Source: Theodoxus fluviatilis (taxonomy: Eukaryota > Mollusca > Gastropoda > Cycloneritida > Neritidae). From it: a stretch of 43,526 nt of DNA. The notes beneath the pieces are model-generated. The model saw nothing but the letters and a program-made list of their open reading frames with translations. It made no database searches and was not told the DNA's origin. Numbering within the stretch: position 1 is the first letter of the stretch; each line of letters opens with the position of its first letter. Below are positions 11,701-37,021 of the stretch, piece after piece. Location: the NCBI GenBank assembly GCA_034096865.1, contig JAWQFJ010009464.1, positions 20,001-63,526 on the forward strand, written 5' to 3'. Position numbers and translations under genes: made by a program.

Positions 11701-14700
11701 TGCAGATTAACTCGACTGACTAAAAATGACACAACCACCCCAGCTCAACTGAATGTTGAATTGACAGACCAGGGGGAGATATGCAGTAAATCTATTCCGA
11801 GAGGAAAGAGCAAACTTGTCTCTTCATATTGCTGCAATTTGCTTCTTTGTCATGACCAGGTGACCAGCGACGACCGTACCCCACGGACTTTGAGATGAGG
11901 CAAGGGTTCCTTAGCCAGCAGTCATCCTACACTGACCACATGTCCACAGCCTCTCGCACTGGAATCTCAGCCACAGGTTCGTCCTGTCCTGCAGTTGGCT
12001 GCTGTTAGTAAGATGGTTTTACGCGTGACCATGCATGAGTAAAGGGGGCGGAAGTCACTGGAACATTTTTGAAGGAAACACCCAGAAAAGTAATCTGGGT
12101 ACTAAGTAACGTATCTTTTTCTGTAGCTTTACACCAAGTAAAAAATCTACATGTACAATAAACAAGTTGTTTTCTCTTTCATTTGTATTAAAAACTAGTA
12201 CACATAATTTTTTGTCTTTTTTCCACTTTAGCTTGTTGTTCTCATGAATGGCCACATGTATGCTGTGCTCAAAACAGCTCTGTATGTTTATTGTACTTGG
12301 AGCGGTTGTTCAGTAGGACATGTTAAATATTGTTTGTTGTCGGGATCACAGAGGTATGCTGTTTCAGATTGAGTGATTCTTGTTATTGACATAGCTTTCA
12401 TTGAATAACTGCTCCTGATTCTGCTGGCAAGAAATGTTGTGTTCTAGAATGGTAAAACTTTCAGATGGGTAGAGGCATAGCTGTGTAATATACCTTGTTT
12501 CACCTTGATGACTGATCTGCAGCAGGTAAGGTAATTAATTTTAATGTAAATGCACAATTAACCTCTGACATCACTCCACCCACAGCCAGTACTCTAATGA
12601 GATATTGAAATCTGTTACCTACAAAAATCACCTGAGATGTGGATTTCTGACCTACACACACCCCATGCACACATTTGATCATAGTGGTATATATATTCCC
12701 TGGAGTGTAAGCACTGTATTTCTCAACATAAGTCTGTCAACAACAAAAAATGGCTATCTGATAACACCATGTGGAAACTGCATGACAAGTGCATGCGCGC
12801 CGATTGGCTGGTGTTGTGGATGATTCTGCAAGGGGTAAATTCTTTTTGCAAAGTTTCTTAGACTTACCGAGTTTCTCACTCGCTGCATCCACCCTGTTTA
12901 CTTTTTTTTGGGACTCACATGCGAAGCAAAAGTGAGTCTATGTACTCAGCCGTGTCGTCCGTCCGTCCGTCCGTAAAAAACTTAAACGTTGGAATTTTCT
13001 CGGAGACTATTAAGTCTATCAACACCAAATGTGGCATGATGGTGTATGATGACAAGGCCTCAAAAAACATACATAGTGACTTGACCTTGCTTCAAGGTCA
13101 AGGTCACAGGAGCCATAAATGTGGTCTCAAAAACAGTCATTTTTCACATTTTCCCAATTTTCTCCCACGTTATTGAGAATGGTGACCTTAGCTACAAGTG
13201 GTATATAGGTCAAAGCAAGCCCTATCTATTGATACCAGTTTGGTTGACCTTGCTTCAAGGTCGCAGGAGCTCTTCAAAGTTGGATTGTATACATATTTTG
13301 AAGTGACCTTGACCCTGAACTATGGAAGATAACTGTTTCAAACTTAATAATTATGTGGGGCACATGTTATACTTTCATCATGAGACACATTTGGTCACAT
13401 ATCATCAAGGTCAAGGTCACTTTGACCCTTATGAAATGTGACCAAAATGGGGTAGTGAACCACTAAAAGTGACCATATCTCATGGTAGAAAGTGCCAATA
13501 AGCACCATTGTGCTTCCTATGTCTTGAATTAACAGCTTTGTGTTGCATGACCTTGGATGACCTTGACCTTGGGTCAAGGTCACATGTATTTTGGTAGGAA
13601 AAATGTGTAAAGCATTTCTTTGTGTATGATGTCATTGGTAGGTTTAGTTGTTTGACCTTGACCTTGAAGGTCACCTGAAGGTCAAGGTCATATAAAGGTC
13701 AAGGTCAAGCATGTGAGTCGTATGGGCTTTGCCCTTCTTGTTGCATCTTGATGCAAAATTGATAACTCCTTTAAATGAAGAAGTGTTGATATTTAAATTT
13801 ATATTATCTTGTTTTTGTTGTTGAGAAGTTCCACCATCAGCCCTCTCAAGGGAGCTTTCTAATTCTTCAGTCGCTCAGTGCAACATCAAGGAATAATCAC
13901 TCTGCAATATGCCTCCATTGTCCTCACAGGTACTAGATTTACTCCTGGGTGAGGGAAGCAGTGATTGCACCTTGCCCAAGAATTAAAATCAAAGCAACAG
14001 CAAACTCTTCATCCATTGTGACTTTTCAAGTGATCTCATGATATGTCTGCAACTGCACCGTACCATTGCTCTGTGTATTGTGTGTAATATACTTCTAAAC
14101 ATGTGGGTGCAGTCCATGTGCGAAGAATTCATAATTGTGGACATTAACACTTCTGTTCAATACTTCTTTTTTATGGAGCAAATATTGTGCAAGACAATAG
14201 CAGTTCCTTGTAGATAACTGAAAAGTCAAGTGCTTGCATAAGACAAACTAATGGCTTTTGATTCTGATGGACATGGTGCAACTGTCACATCTGCAATTTC
14301 CCTTATGAGAATTCATCCAATGTTTGTATTTCAGATGACCATATAAAATTTAGGCAATGGGCAAAATGACGCCTGCTTTACAAAACCTAGGATGAGCCTT
14401 TATTACTGAGGTGTATACACCTTGTGGAAAGGCTACTTGGGGGGAAAAGCGAAGTTGATTAACTTTGACACTTTTTTAGTAGCAAATGTCAGTTAGTAGA
14501 GATGTATTGATCTGTTTGGTGAAATGCAAAATCTCAATGAGCACCTAATTGCTTTCTGATTTCTATTTGCCATCACAGAAATGAGCGTGTCAACGGCGCC
14601 GAGTAGTGCTAGTGCCATTTCCTACTCCTCCTCCAGCGAGGTGATGACCCCAGCCCCTCCGCACACTCTGGATCTTCGAGGCCATAACAAGGAAAATGAA

Positions 14701-14754
14701 AACCTGGACCAGTCTGGCTCGGACACGTCTTCCAGTTCCTCCAGTGATGAATAA
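1932..14754 (+). CDS. MED4: MED4, Mediator complex subunit 4 (complete, six exons)
   Basis: Nuclear subunit of the Mediator middle module, which links activators to RNA polymerase II. Exons are 1932-1996, 9351-9460, 9955-10070, 11355-11499, 11860-11976 and 14579-14754; the sum is 729 nt, giving 242 residues plus stop (human about 270). Visible in order: an N-terminal helical start ([19 protein letters not shown]) matching the family's leading LLSALEDLE-type helix; a coiled-coil rich in Glu/Lys at residues ~38-97; the family signature YAHRISASN at ~127-135 followed by [10 protein letters not shown] at ~149-158; GHNKENE near 219; and an acidic poly-Ser tail. All junction phases agree and all introns are GT-AG. 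The first intron is 7.35 kb and full of repeats. A region of about 40 residues after YPTDFEM is shorter than in vertebrates. Candidate poly(A) signals lie at 15443 and 15500. Confidence 0.95.
2183..2700. repeat. GCGC-rich imperfect inverted repeat region in MED4 intron 1
   Basis: Clustered GAGCGCTT / AAGCGC motifs appear in opposite orientation at 2188-2250 and 2585-2680. Each group lies beside a shared CCTGAACG (2236; its complement near 2622). The arms are too diverged to define ends or a target duplication. It may be an old foldback element. Confidence 0.35.
3392..3751. repeat. CT microsatellite, unit 1
   Basis: Imperfect (CT)n with CTGT interruptions, split by CCCACCC and C-rich segments. 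It has no coding meaning despite open frames on both strands. Confidence 0.95.
3808..3992. mobile_element. pogo/Tigger-like MITE, copy 1
   Basis: 185 bp between TA dinucleotides (3806-3807 and 3993-3994), with perfect inverted ends CAGTAGTCGCCGCTTAT / ATAAGCGGCGACTACTG. The inverted match extends outward to GGCAA/GGCAG. CAGTAG ends with TA flanks are typical of Tc1/mariner-pogo elements. There is no transposase inside, so it is non-autonomous. Confidence 0.8.
4436..4726 (+). pseudogene. 96-codon ORF in duplicated unit 1 (possible captured exon)
   Basis: The open frame [12 protein letters not shown]... contains [19 protein letters not shown], which loosely resembles the N-terminal segment of transposon-associated proteins with a (Y/K)YxEK...DPYxx motif. 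The last 13 residues, [13 protein letters not shown], are only the translation of a tRNA-type A box and are not protein. A gene fragment is the most I can infer. I do not recognise a function. Confidence 0.3.
4683..4885 (+). mobile_element. tRNA-derived SINE-like head with three B boxes, copy 1
   Basis: A-box TGGCACAGTTGG at 4686-4697 and B-box GGTTCGATTCT at 4730-4740 are at tRNA-like spacing. Two further palindromic B-box cores, GGGTTCGAACCC, lie at 4769-4780 and 4841-4852, separated by T- and TG-rich stretches. This looks like a polymerase III SINE head followed by tRNA 3'-half debris. No intact cloverleaf is seen. Confidence 0.6.
5329..5735. repeat. CT microsatellite, unit 2
   Basis: The same tract in the second duplication unit, about 48 bp longer. 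This is the main length difference between units. Confidence 0.95.
5789..5973. mobile_element. pogo/Tigger-like MITE, copy 2
   Basis: Same element and flanks as copy 1, carried along by the tandem duplication rather than by a new insertion. TA lies at 5787-5788 and 5974-5975. Confidence 0.8.
6416..6706 (+). pseudogene. 96-codon ORF in duplicated unit 2 (identical peptide)
   Basis: Its translation is identical to that of the frame in unit 1. Identity reflects a recent duplication and is not by itself evidence of selection. Confidence 0.3.
6663..6885 (+). mobile_element. tRNA-derived SINE-like head with three B boxes, copy 2
   Basis: Same arrangement in the second unit: A box at 6666-6677, B box at 6710-6720, extra GGGTTCGAACCC cores at 6749-6760 and 6821-6832. 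It differs from copy 1 by only a base or so. Confidence 0.6.
6887..8755. other. MED4 intron 1, single-copy AT-rich part
   Basis: No exon, RNA or repeat is recognised except a short palindrome, TCATTAATT-GAAAT-AATTAATGA, at 7411-7433. Confidence 0.6.
8756..8985 (+). repeat. SINE-like tail followed by (ATCC)n
   Basis: TGGCCTTCTGTAGCCTTCC...AGGCTGTAAA resembles the tails near 10460, 19320, 41090, 41220 and 41360. It is followed by ATCC/ACCC tetranucleotide repeats to 8985. The repeat explains the open IHPSIHP-type reading frame. Confidence 0.6.
9351..9460 (+). CDS. MED4: MED4 coding exon 2
   Basis: 110 nt, acceptor ttttttcatgcag, donor ggaag|gtaagg. It encodes [19 protein letters not shown] and then the start of the Lys/Glu-rich coiled coil. 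About four residues are missing relative to vertebrate MED4 in this stretch. Confidence 0.93.
9461..9954. other. MED4 intron 2, pyrimidine-rich
   Basis: A long TCC/TTC-rich stretch (about 9640-9905) gives hydrophobic-looking open frames on the plus strand. Composition explains them and no gene is supported. Confidence 0.7.
9955..10070 (+). CDS. MED4: MED4 coding exon 3
   Basis: 116 nt encoding the coiled-coil core, [19 protein letters not shown] and onward. The acceptor is tgacag, the donor caagtg|gtaggc. It ends on a codon boundary. Confidence 0.94.
10071..11354. other. MED4 intron 3
   Basis: Contains a SINE-like segment (10275-10500), a TACACA-type repeat near 10615-10672, a C-run at 10957-10972 and (TA)n near 11137. 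No exon is supported. Confidence 0.65.
10275..10500 (+). repeat. Dispersed repeat with GATTCGTAAGAGG core, copy 1
   Basis: Shares GACCCACTGCGTCTCCC..CGATTCGTAAGAGGTGAATAA and the AGCCTTCACAAGCTGAAGGGCTGTAAAAC tail pattern with 18940-19090 and 19180-19370 (the full string is split here by mismatches). It ends in an AATA-type tail. The repeated 3' hairpin plus simple tail suggests a SINE; no A/B box is seen. Confidence 0.5.
11355..11499 (+). CDS. MED4: MED4 coding exon 4 (YAHRISASN signature)
   Basis: 145 nt. It contains [17 protein letters not shown], the most diagnostic stretch of the MED4 family, followed by APYNWQPG. The acceptor is tttccag, the donor cctg|gtaaga. Confidence 0.96.
11860..11976 (+). 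CDS. MED4: MED4 coding exon 5
   Basis: 117 nt encoding [18 protein letters not shown] and a Ser/Thr-rich linker. The acceptor is catgaccag. The donor acag|gttcgt is poor at positions +3 to +5, so skipping or an alternative 5' site is possible here. The phase to exon 6 is correct with this site. Confidence 0.9.
11977..14578. other. MED4 intron 5
   Basis: Holds copy 1 of the AAGGTCA-rich repeat (12912-13742). The rest shows nothing recognisable. Confidence 0.7.
12912..13742 (+). mobile_element. AAGGTCA-rich interspersed repeat, copy 1
   Basis: 831 bp. It starts GACTCACATG and ends with CATGTGAGTC (13710-13719) plus about 23 bp, so the termini are inverted. After a (GTCC)n stretch it carries about twenty AAGGTCA or TGACCTT motifs, often in tandem as AAGGTCAAGGTCA. 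It is nearly identical to the copy at 15883. No ORF of a transposase is seen, so it is non-autonomous. Confidence 0.82.
14579..14754 (+). CDS. MED4: MED4 coding exon 6 and stop
   Basis: 176 nt. It encodes a Ser-rich stretch, then [16 protein letters not shown] and an acidic poly-Ser end (SSSSSSDE), as in other MED4 C-termini. The acceptor is catcacag and the stop TAA is at 14752-14754. Confidence 0.95.
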
Positions 14755-15882
14755 CACTGCCAGTGTGTTTACAGACATGTCTGTCTAACTGAACTCTGAA
14801 GGCCTCAGGAAGTTTTAAGTGTTGTGGAGTGTGGTGATTGGATGGGTTGTTTTGACTGATTGAACTGTGTATGACTGCATAATGCTTGTTGACTGAAGGG
14901 TTATGTGGTGTGTGTGTGTGTGTGTGTGTGTGTGTGACTGAGGTTTAGACTGTCTGAACAGTGTGATTGCATGTTGGTTGGTTGTCAGAGGACTGAGGTG
15001 TTTGTGCCCATGCAGTGAATGAGGTGGCATGGAGGGCTGAGAAGGTATGATGGAGCACATCACTGATTTAAAAGGTAAAGGAGAGAGGAGCGCTGACAGT
15101 GACAGGGACTGGAGCCCTCCACTGGGCTCCTCAGCCTGTCCATAAAGTGCCATCCTCATGAGACCCACAGAAGCCTGCTGTACCTATGCAGATGTGCATC
15201 ATATTGCATGCTGGTTTTGACCATATATGTATGTCCTCATATTCACATTGAGAAGTCCATCCAGGACACTTGTCTAGTGACAGGTTTTCATACAGAATCT
15301 CAGTGAAGATTTCAAAGATCCTTGTTGCAAGTACAATATGACCAGATGGTACACATCGGTATGGATGAGTGCCATGACAGATAGTACACATCATTATTAG
15401 GAATTACCTATGTCCATTGGTTAGTCCACATGTTAAAAACTGAATAAATCTCACTGTTTGTGGAATCATATGAATGTAATTGAACTAAATTGGCAAAGTA
15501 ATAAAGATTTATGACTTCAAAAAGATACCTCAGAAAAGTAAATGTAGGCATTGTCTATACTAAATAGTTTATTTATGTGGACAATGAATCCATTTTGATT
15601 CTATCTAAATCTGAAAGACAAAGATTCTACTTTGATTTATTTCAGCTAAAGTCCCATCAATCTCTCTCTATGAGAATTCTCTTTGGGTTACCGATTCATG
15701 GATGCAACATGTTTTCAATGCATAGTGTGTTGGTCTTGATCGATAATGTCTGAATTATGTTTACAGTTTGCATGAAACTTGGATGCATGAATGACTATAA
15801 GTGAAGAATGTTGTGCATTTTAAATAGGATTGTGTAATATATGGACACTACTAGCTAGAAGCTTGAAATATGGTCAATTTTT
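14755..15882 (+). other. MED4 3' UTR and flank
   Basis: Contains a (GT)n run at 14909-14935. The first AATAAA candidates are at 15443-15448 and 15500-15505, giving a 3' UTR of roughly 0.7 kb if used. No other gene is seen. Confidence 0.65.
15443..15448 (+). terminator. MED4: Candidate MED4 poly(A) signal
   Basis: AATAAA in AT-rich sequence, followed by a second AATAAA at 15500. Either could serve; transcript ends are needed to choose. Confidence 0.45.
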
Positions 15883-16732
15883 GACTCACATGCGAAGCAA
15901 AAGTGAGTCTATGTACTGAGCCGTGTCGTCCGTCCGTCCGTGCGTCCGTCCGTCCGTAAAAAACTTAAACGTTGGATTTTTCTCGGAGACTATTAAGTCT
16001 ATCAACACCAAATGTGGCATGATGGTGTATGATGACAAGGCCTCAAAAAACATACATAGTGACTTGACCTTGCTTCAAGGTCAAGGTCACAGGAGCCATA
16101 AATGTGGTCTCAAAAACAGTCATTTTTCACATTTTCCCAATTTTCTCCCACGTTATTGAGAATGGCGACCTTAGCTACAAGTGGTATATAGGTCAAAGCA
16201 AGCCCTATCTTTTGATACCAGTTTGGTTGACCTTGCTTCAAGGTCAAGGTCACAGGAGCTCTTCAAAGTTGGATTGTATACATATTTTGAAGTGACCTTG
16301 ACCCTGAACTATGGAAGATAACTGTTTCAAACTTAATAATTATGTGGGGCACATGTTATACTTTCATCATGAGACACATTTGGTCACATATCATCAAGGT
16401 CAAGGTCACTTTGACCCTTATGAAATGTGACCAAAATGGGGTAGTGAACCACTAAAAGTGACTATATCTCATGGTAGAAAGTGCCAATAAGCACCATTGT
16501 GCTTCCTATGTCTTGAATTAACAGCTTTGTGTTGCATGACCTTGGATGACCTTGACCTTGGGTCAAGGTCACATGTATTTTGGTAGGAAAAATGTGTAAA
16601 GCATTTCTTTGTGTATGATGTCATTGGTAGGTTTAGTTGTTTGACCTTGACCTTGAAGGTCACCTGAAGGTCAAGGTCATATAAAGGTCAAGGTCAAGCA
16701 TGTGAGTCGTATGGGCTTTGCCCTTCTTGTTT
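15883..16732 (+). mobile_element. AAGGTCA-rich interspersed repeat, copy 2
   Basis: 850 bp, same orientation and ends as copy 1, lying 3' of MED4. I count twelve AAGGTCA and eight TGACCTT in it. It differs from copy 1 by a few substitutions, a longer GTCC run and an intact CAAGGTCAAGGTCAC where copy 1 has a short deletion. Confidence 0.82.
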
Positions 16733-18085
16733 AAGAATGTGTAGAATGAGAGGATGTTATTTACCAGATTTGCATGTCAGATCTGTGTTTTCTCCACGAA
16801 GTGCACGCTAATAGCATTTTTGTCATTACTGTGGCTTTGTGAATCCATGTTTTTTTAAATTGAAAACTCAACAGAGTTGTCAATAACCTTTATTCCATAA
16901 AAATGATAATTTTTGCAATGTTGAGTATGATTCAAAGACATGAGACTGTCACAAGGACCCAACACAACAAGAATACAATAAAAAGTGAATGGGGAAAAAA
17001 TTGCAACACCATGTTTCTAGATACTTTTGATTTTGCCTTTATTCATTTATCCAGGTTTACAGATTATTTTTCTCACAAATTTGAAGCATCATTTGCTAAT
17101 CTTTAACCAACTGTGGTTGCTTGGTGGATAGATGATGATGTAGTTCATTGTGAAGTGTTGTCAAATGACTAGCTTTGAAAATGCCAATGTAGGAACAGAT
17201 TAGTTCGTTGGGTTTGTTTTTTGTTTTTTCCCAGAAATTTTCAGTTAAGTATTGTTCAGATTCCTTTGCTCTTGCATCAGTGCCCTTGAATCTTGAGCTG
17301 ACAATTTTTTTGTGGTCTGGGACATTCCCCAGGAGGTTGCAAGTTCAAAGAGTGTAGATGTGGTTGTAACTTTTATTGTAGCTACTCATCACCCATATCT
17401 GGGACTCGAATCACTTTACCCTGTCCCTGTCCCTGAGATCAGAAATTTTGTCTGTCTGTCCAGCTAAGCTGAAAATATATCGTCCAATTTAGGGTTCATC
17501 CAAGCTTTTAGTACATTAGATCAGGAGCAGTGACACACTTGTCTGATCAGCCAGCCACCAGAGGTCATGAATGAGGGGTTGGACTCTTCCCTCGAGTCAA
17601 GTAACCATGACAACATTTACCAAGTCTGACTTTATGATACTAACAGTGCCTAAAAGGTAAAGCCAGCAATCCGGCCTCCTTGGTACACGCAAGTGTGTGC
17701 AAGTTTCATTGGAGGGTGTTGGGTGTGAGTTTAAATGGAAGGTGAACAGAGGCACTTAATTAAGTATTGTACAGTATTTGTTCAAATCTTCACCATGGTA
17801 AGTCATGACCTCATGAAAGATTAAGTGGAGCGCAAAGATGCAATGCATATTATTCACTGTTTCTGTAATTCTGAATTAAATGGAAAACTGGTGATTTTGG
17901 GTAGCTTGACAAATGACAAACCTCAATTGCAAATGTGTCTACTAAAGACACGTGGAAACTATGGTTTGTATATATATGATTTTCCATGGTATTATGGGCT
18001 CTGAAAGCCCAGCAGTCGGGGGTTTCAGGTGATGTAGGGGGCAACAAGGGGCTGCCGCTTTGGCTGTGTACTGCATGTCTTGCGC
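16733..18085. other. Convergent intergenic region
   Basis: Lies between the 3' ends of MED4 (+) and the metalloprotease gene (-). I see no exon, RNA gene or known repeat. Confidence 0.6.
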
Positions 18086-18091
18086 TTTATT
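18086..18091 (-). terminator. Candidate poly(A) signal of metalloprotease gene
   Basis: AATAAA on the minus strand, 275 bp beyond the stop codon. It is the nearest canonical hexamer I found downstream of that stop. Confidence 0.45.
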
Positions 18092-18365
18092 TTGTCATCT
18101 TAAAGAAGCAGCATCAGGGGAAGAGACGTCTAGTGGGGATGATTGACAGAACACGCAAAAATGATTAGAAAATCCCGACGTCTTGTTGATTTGAATGGAG
18201 AGACCAGCGACCCCTAAGTAAGACTTGCCAACGGTCTTAGCCCAGTCGGCCTGAGTAGGCGTTGCTCAAGAAGAAAAAAACACCTTGACCGAGATAAGAG
18301 TTGTTCCTTATTTTTGCCTAGAAGGAATCTCAGCTTAGAAACCTTGGGTTGTGGCTGGAGCAGTT

Positions 18366-34524
<16,159 letters not shown>

Positions 34525-34613
34525 TTTCCCCTATCGCTTAGTCCTCGCCGCTTATAAACAGTGTGACTTCAGTTACCTATCTTTTTCCCCGCTCTTCCAT
34601 GACGTCCTCCTCC

Positions 34614-34619
34614 TTTATA
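34614..34619 (-). promoter_or_regulatory. TATA box of metalloprotease gene
   Basis: TATAAA on the minus strand, 90 bp upstream of the ATG, leaving a plausible 5' UTR of ~60 nt. A CRE-like GACGTCA lies just downstream at 34600-34606. A second TATAA (34553-34557) is too close to the ATG to be preferred. Confidence 0.55.
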
Positions 34620-35359
34620 CTTATCATTCATGTTGCTGTCCTGTGTGCACACTCATTTCTAGCCAACTGGGCGGAAGCTGCAAGCTGCTCCTAATCTATG
34701 CGGATGACTGTCCTTCCTGGCAGTGCTGTCGAAACGAATATGTGTTCCTCGGTGTAGCAGGTATAGCCTATATATAAAGAGAGAGAGATAGACAGAGACA
34801 GACAGACAGAGAAAGAGAGAGACAGAGACAGATTAATTGATTGATTGAGTGACTTTATTTTGGTCGACGACCCATCGCTGATTACATTAAATGCGTTACT
34901 GTGTAAACTATTTTGCATATTCTTACGTAATCAAATTATGGGTAGATTGTACCATGTGTGAACAAGTTATGGACGAGTTAGAATTTACATAAAATGCAAG
35001 TCTCATGACTAATAGCTATACTTCACAAATAGGGCCTACCTTTAGAATTTTTTTTGCATAAACTTTCTCATACATGGATCTATATACTGTTTTGACTTCA
35101 TAGTTCAGTGGATTAGAAATAGAAGGATGTTAGAAATAAGAAGTAAGTACAGCAGTTGATTTGTAATTCACATTCTTAACAAAAAAAATTAGCCTTTGTC
35201 TGGAATGTGTACTTTTTACCATACCTTTTTCATCCTTTTTCAACACATATACTGGTACACTAGGTTTTTAAGTAGAGTTTGCATCGGAATAATGTAGAGT
35301 GTCAGCTAATTCAGTAGCTTGCGGCTGATGGGTGTCATGTGGGTGGAGCGGCTCGCGCC
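34620..35359. other. Upstream flank of metalloprotease gene
   Basis: GA/CAGA-type simple repeat at 34779-34831; otherwise AT-rich with no gene seen. Confidence 0.6.
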
Positions 35360-35361
35360 AC

Positions 35362-36500
35362 CAGTTCAGTTCAGTTCAGTCTCTTAACCCTGAAATGGGT
35401 TGTTGAGGCACCACTGATGACTTTCGGACAATCTTCCTCCATCGATCTCTATCCTCTGTGGCTCGCTGTGAGTCAGCAAAGGTCAAGCCTGTCCACTCTT
35501 TGATGTTGTCTTCCCACCTCTTTCTCTGCCTGCCTCTCCTTCTCCCACCTGGTATGGTACCTTGCAGGATGATCTTGGCCAGCCCACTGCCTCTTGACAC
35601 GTGACCGTACCACTTCAACTTTCTGCTTTTCACGATTGAGAGCAGGTCTTCGTACTGTCCAATTGCTCTCCTGATCCTGTTGCTGACCTCATTCGTGACA
35701 TGGTCTTTATATGAGATGTTCAGAATCTTGCGGTAGCATCTCATTTCCAGGGCTTGTATCCGTCTCTGTAGTTCAGATGTGAGTGTCCAGGACTCGCATG
35801 CATACAAGAATACGGAGATGGCCAGCGTGCGCATGAGCCTGATCTTCGACGCGAGAGTGATATTTCTGTCACGCCTTATTGGCTTCAACTTTGCCAATGC
35901 TGCTGTTGTTTGTGCTATCCTGGACAGTATTTCTGGTTTGGACCCTTCATCAGTCACGATAGATCCCAGGTATTTGAAGTTGTTCACAGCTTCCAGTTTT
36001 GGGCACTTCACTTTGATTTCCATTTTGAAGCCCCGAGGATTGTTCGTCATCACCTTGGTCTTTTCGGCGCTGATCTCCATGCCATATGCCTGTGAGGTCT
36101 TGTCCAGGTGCTCGACAAGACTAGTCAGCTCTTCTTCACTTCCTGCTAATCCATCAATGTCATCGGCAAAACGTAAGTTGGTGATCTTTCTGCCACATAT
36201 GCTGATTGATCCTTCGTGGTCTGCTAGGGCATCAGTCATTATCCTTTCGAGGAAGAGGTTGAAGAGTGTGGGGGAGAGTAGACAGCCCTGTCTGACTCCG
36301 ACCGTTGTCCTGAACCATTCGCCTGTGGTACCATTGAACAGGACTGCGCTGGTCGCTCTGTCATAGAGATGTTCGACGACTTTGATGATCTTGGAGCTGA
36401 TGTTGTAGCTTCTCATTGTGGCCCACAGCGCAGCATGCCAGACTCTGTCAAATGCTTTCTTAAAGTCTATAAAGACATGGTACAGATCGCACCACCAACC
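35362..36500 (-). mobile_element. 5'-truncated LINE with reverse transcriptase remnant
   Basis: From about 36500 (CDLYHVFIDFKKAFDRVWH) the frame stays open through the ATG at 36416 to a stop at 35376: 346 codons from that ATG. RT landmarks in order: KAFDRVWH, VRQGCLLSPTLFNLFLE, LRFADDIDGLAG (catalytic FADD), KTKVM, FKYLGSIV, then RKLKWYGHVSR and RKRWEDNIKEW near the C-terminus. Endonuclease and the RT fingers are missing, so it cannot be autonomous. The 3' end runs into CAGTT repeats (35362-35380), a simple tail. It is RTE/Jockey-like by eye; the clade is uncertain. The plus-strand open frame at 35779-36366 is its shadow. Confidence 0.88.
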
Positions 36501-36509
36501 GGACAGTAA

Positions 36510-36902
36510 AAAAATAAAGTAAGGGAAATTCTATCCTCAGTCGCTAATAACATTTAAGGACAAACACGCCACAAACGGAATTCTACATAAAACAATTGAC
36601 CAACTACAAATATACGCCTTGCAATACAATAATCCTTTCTCTCAATAAATGAAAAGAGAAATGACAACAACACCCCTCAAAACAACAGCAACAACAACAA
36701 CAAAACAATGACCACACATTCAATTTTAAAACACCTTTAAAACCACACAGCAGGCTACCGAAGTTAAAGCTCCTATAGTAAACCATAATTCCTTCGTCTA
36801 TCTTATATTCTTTCTCCTCTTATCCTCTCGATAGGAAAAAAACTTACCATTTATAAAAGGATCGCAGGACACTATGTATCCAACCACGCACAAAGAAAAT
36901 GT
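36510..36902. other. Intergenic stretch
   Basis: AT-rich with CAA repeats near 36690; nothing is recognised. Confidence 0.5.
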
Positions 36903-37008
36903 TTACACATGCCGCCGCTGGACAACTGTGTCAAGTGGAATTTGCATCGTGGGATTCTGCGTTTCAGTGTCTCTGTAGTACAACCTGTTGTTCTTGTAGT
37001 ATCCCACT
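36903..37008 (-). CDS. Candidate terminal exon B of the same unidentified gene
   Basis: Reads VGYYKNNRLYYRDTETQNPT, then MQIPLDTVVQRRHV and stop. The phase fits exon A (CG+A). However, the acceptor (ggcaaggaag) is preceded by a poly-G run instead of a pyrimidine tract, and the intron would be only 112 bp. Function unknown. Confidence 0.3.
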
Positions 37009-37021
37009 CTTCCTTGCCCCC

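Noticed and set aside
35779..36366. 195-codon plus-strand ORF
   Set aside because: It is the antisense shadow of the LINE reverse transcriptase frame on the minus strand.
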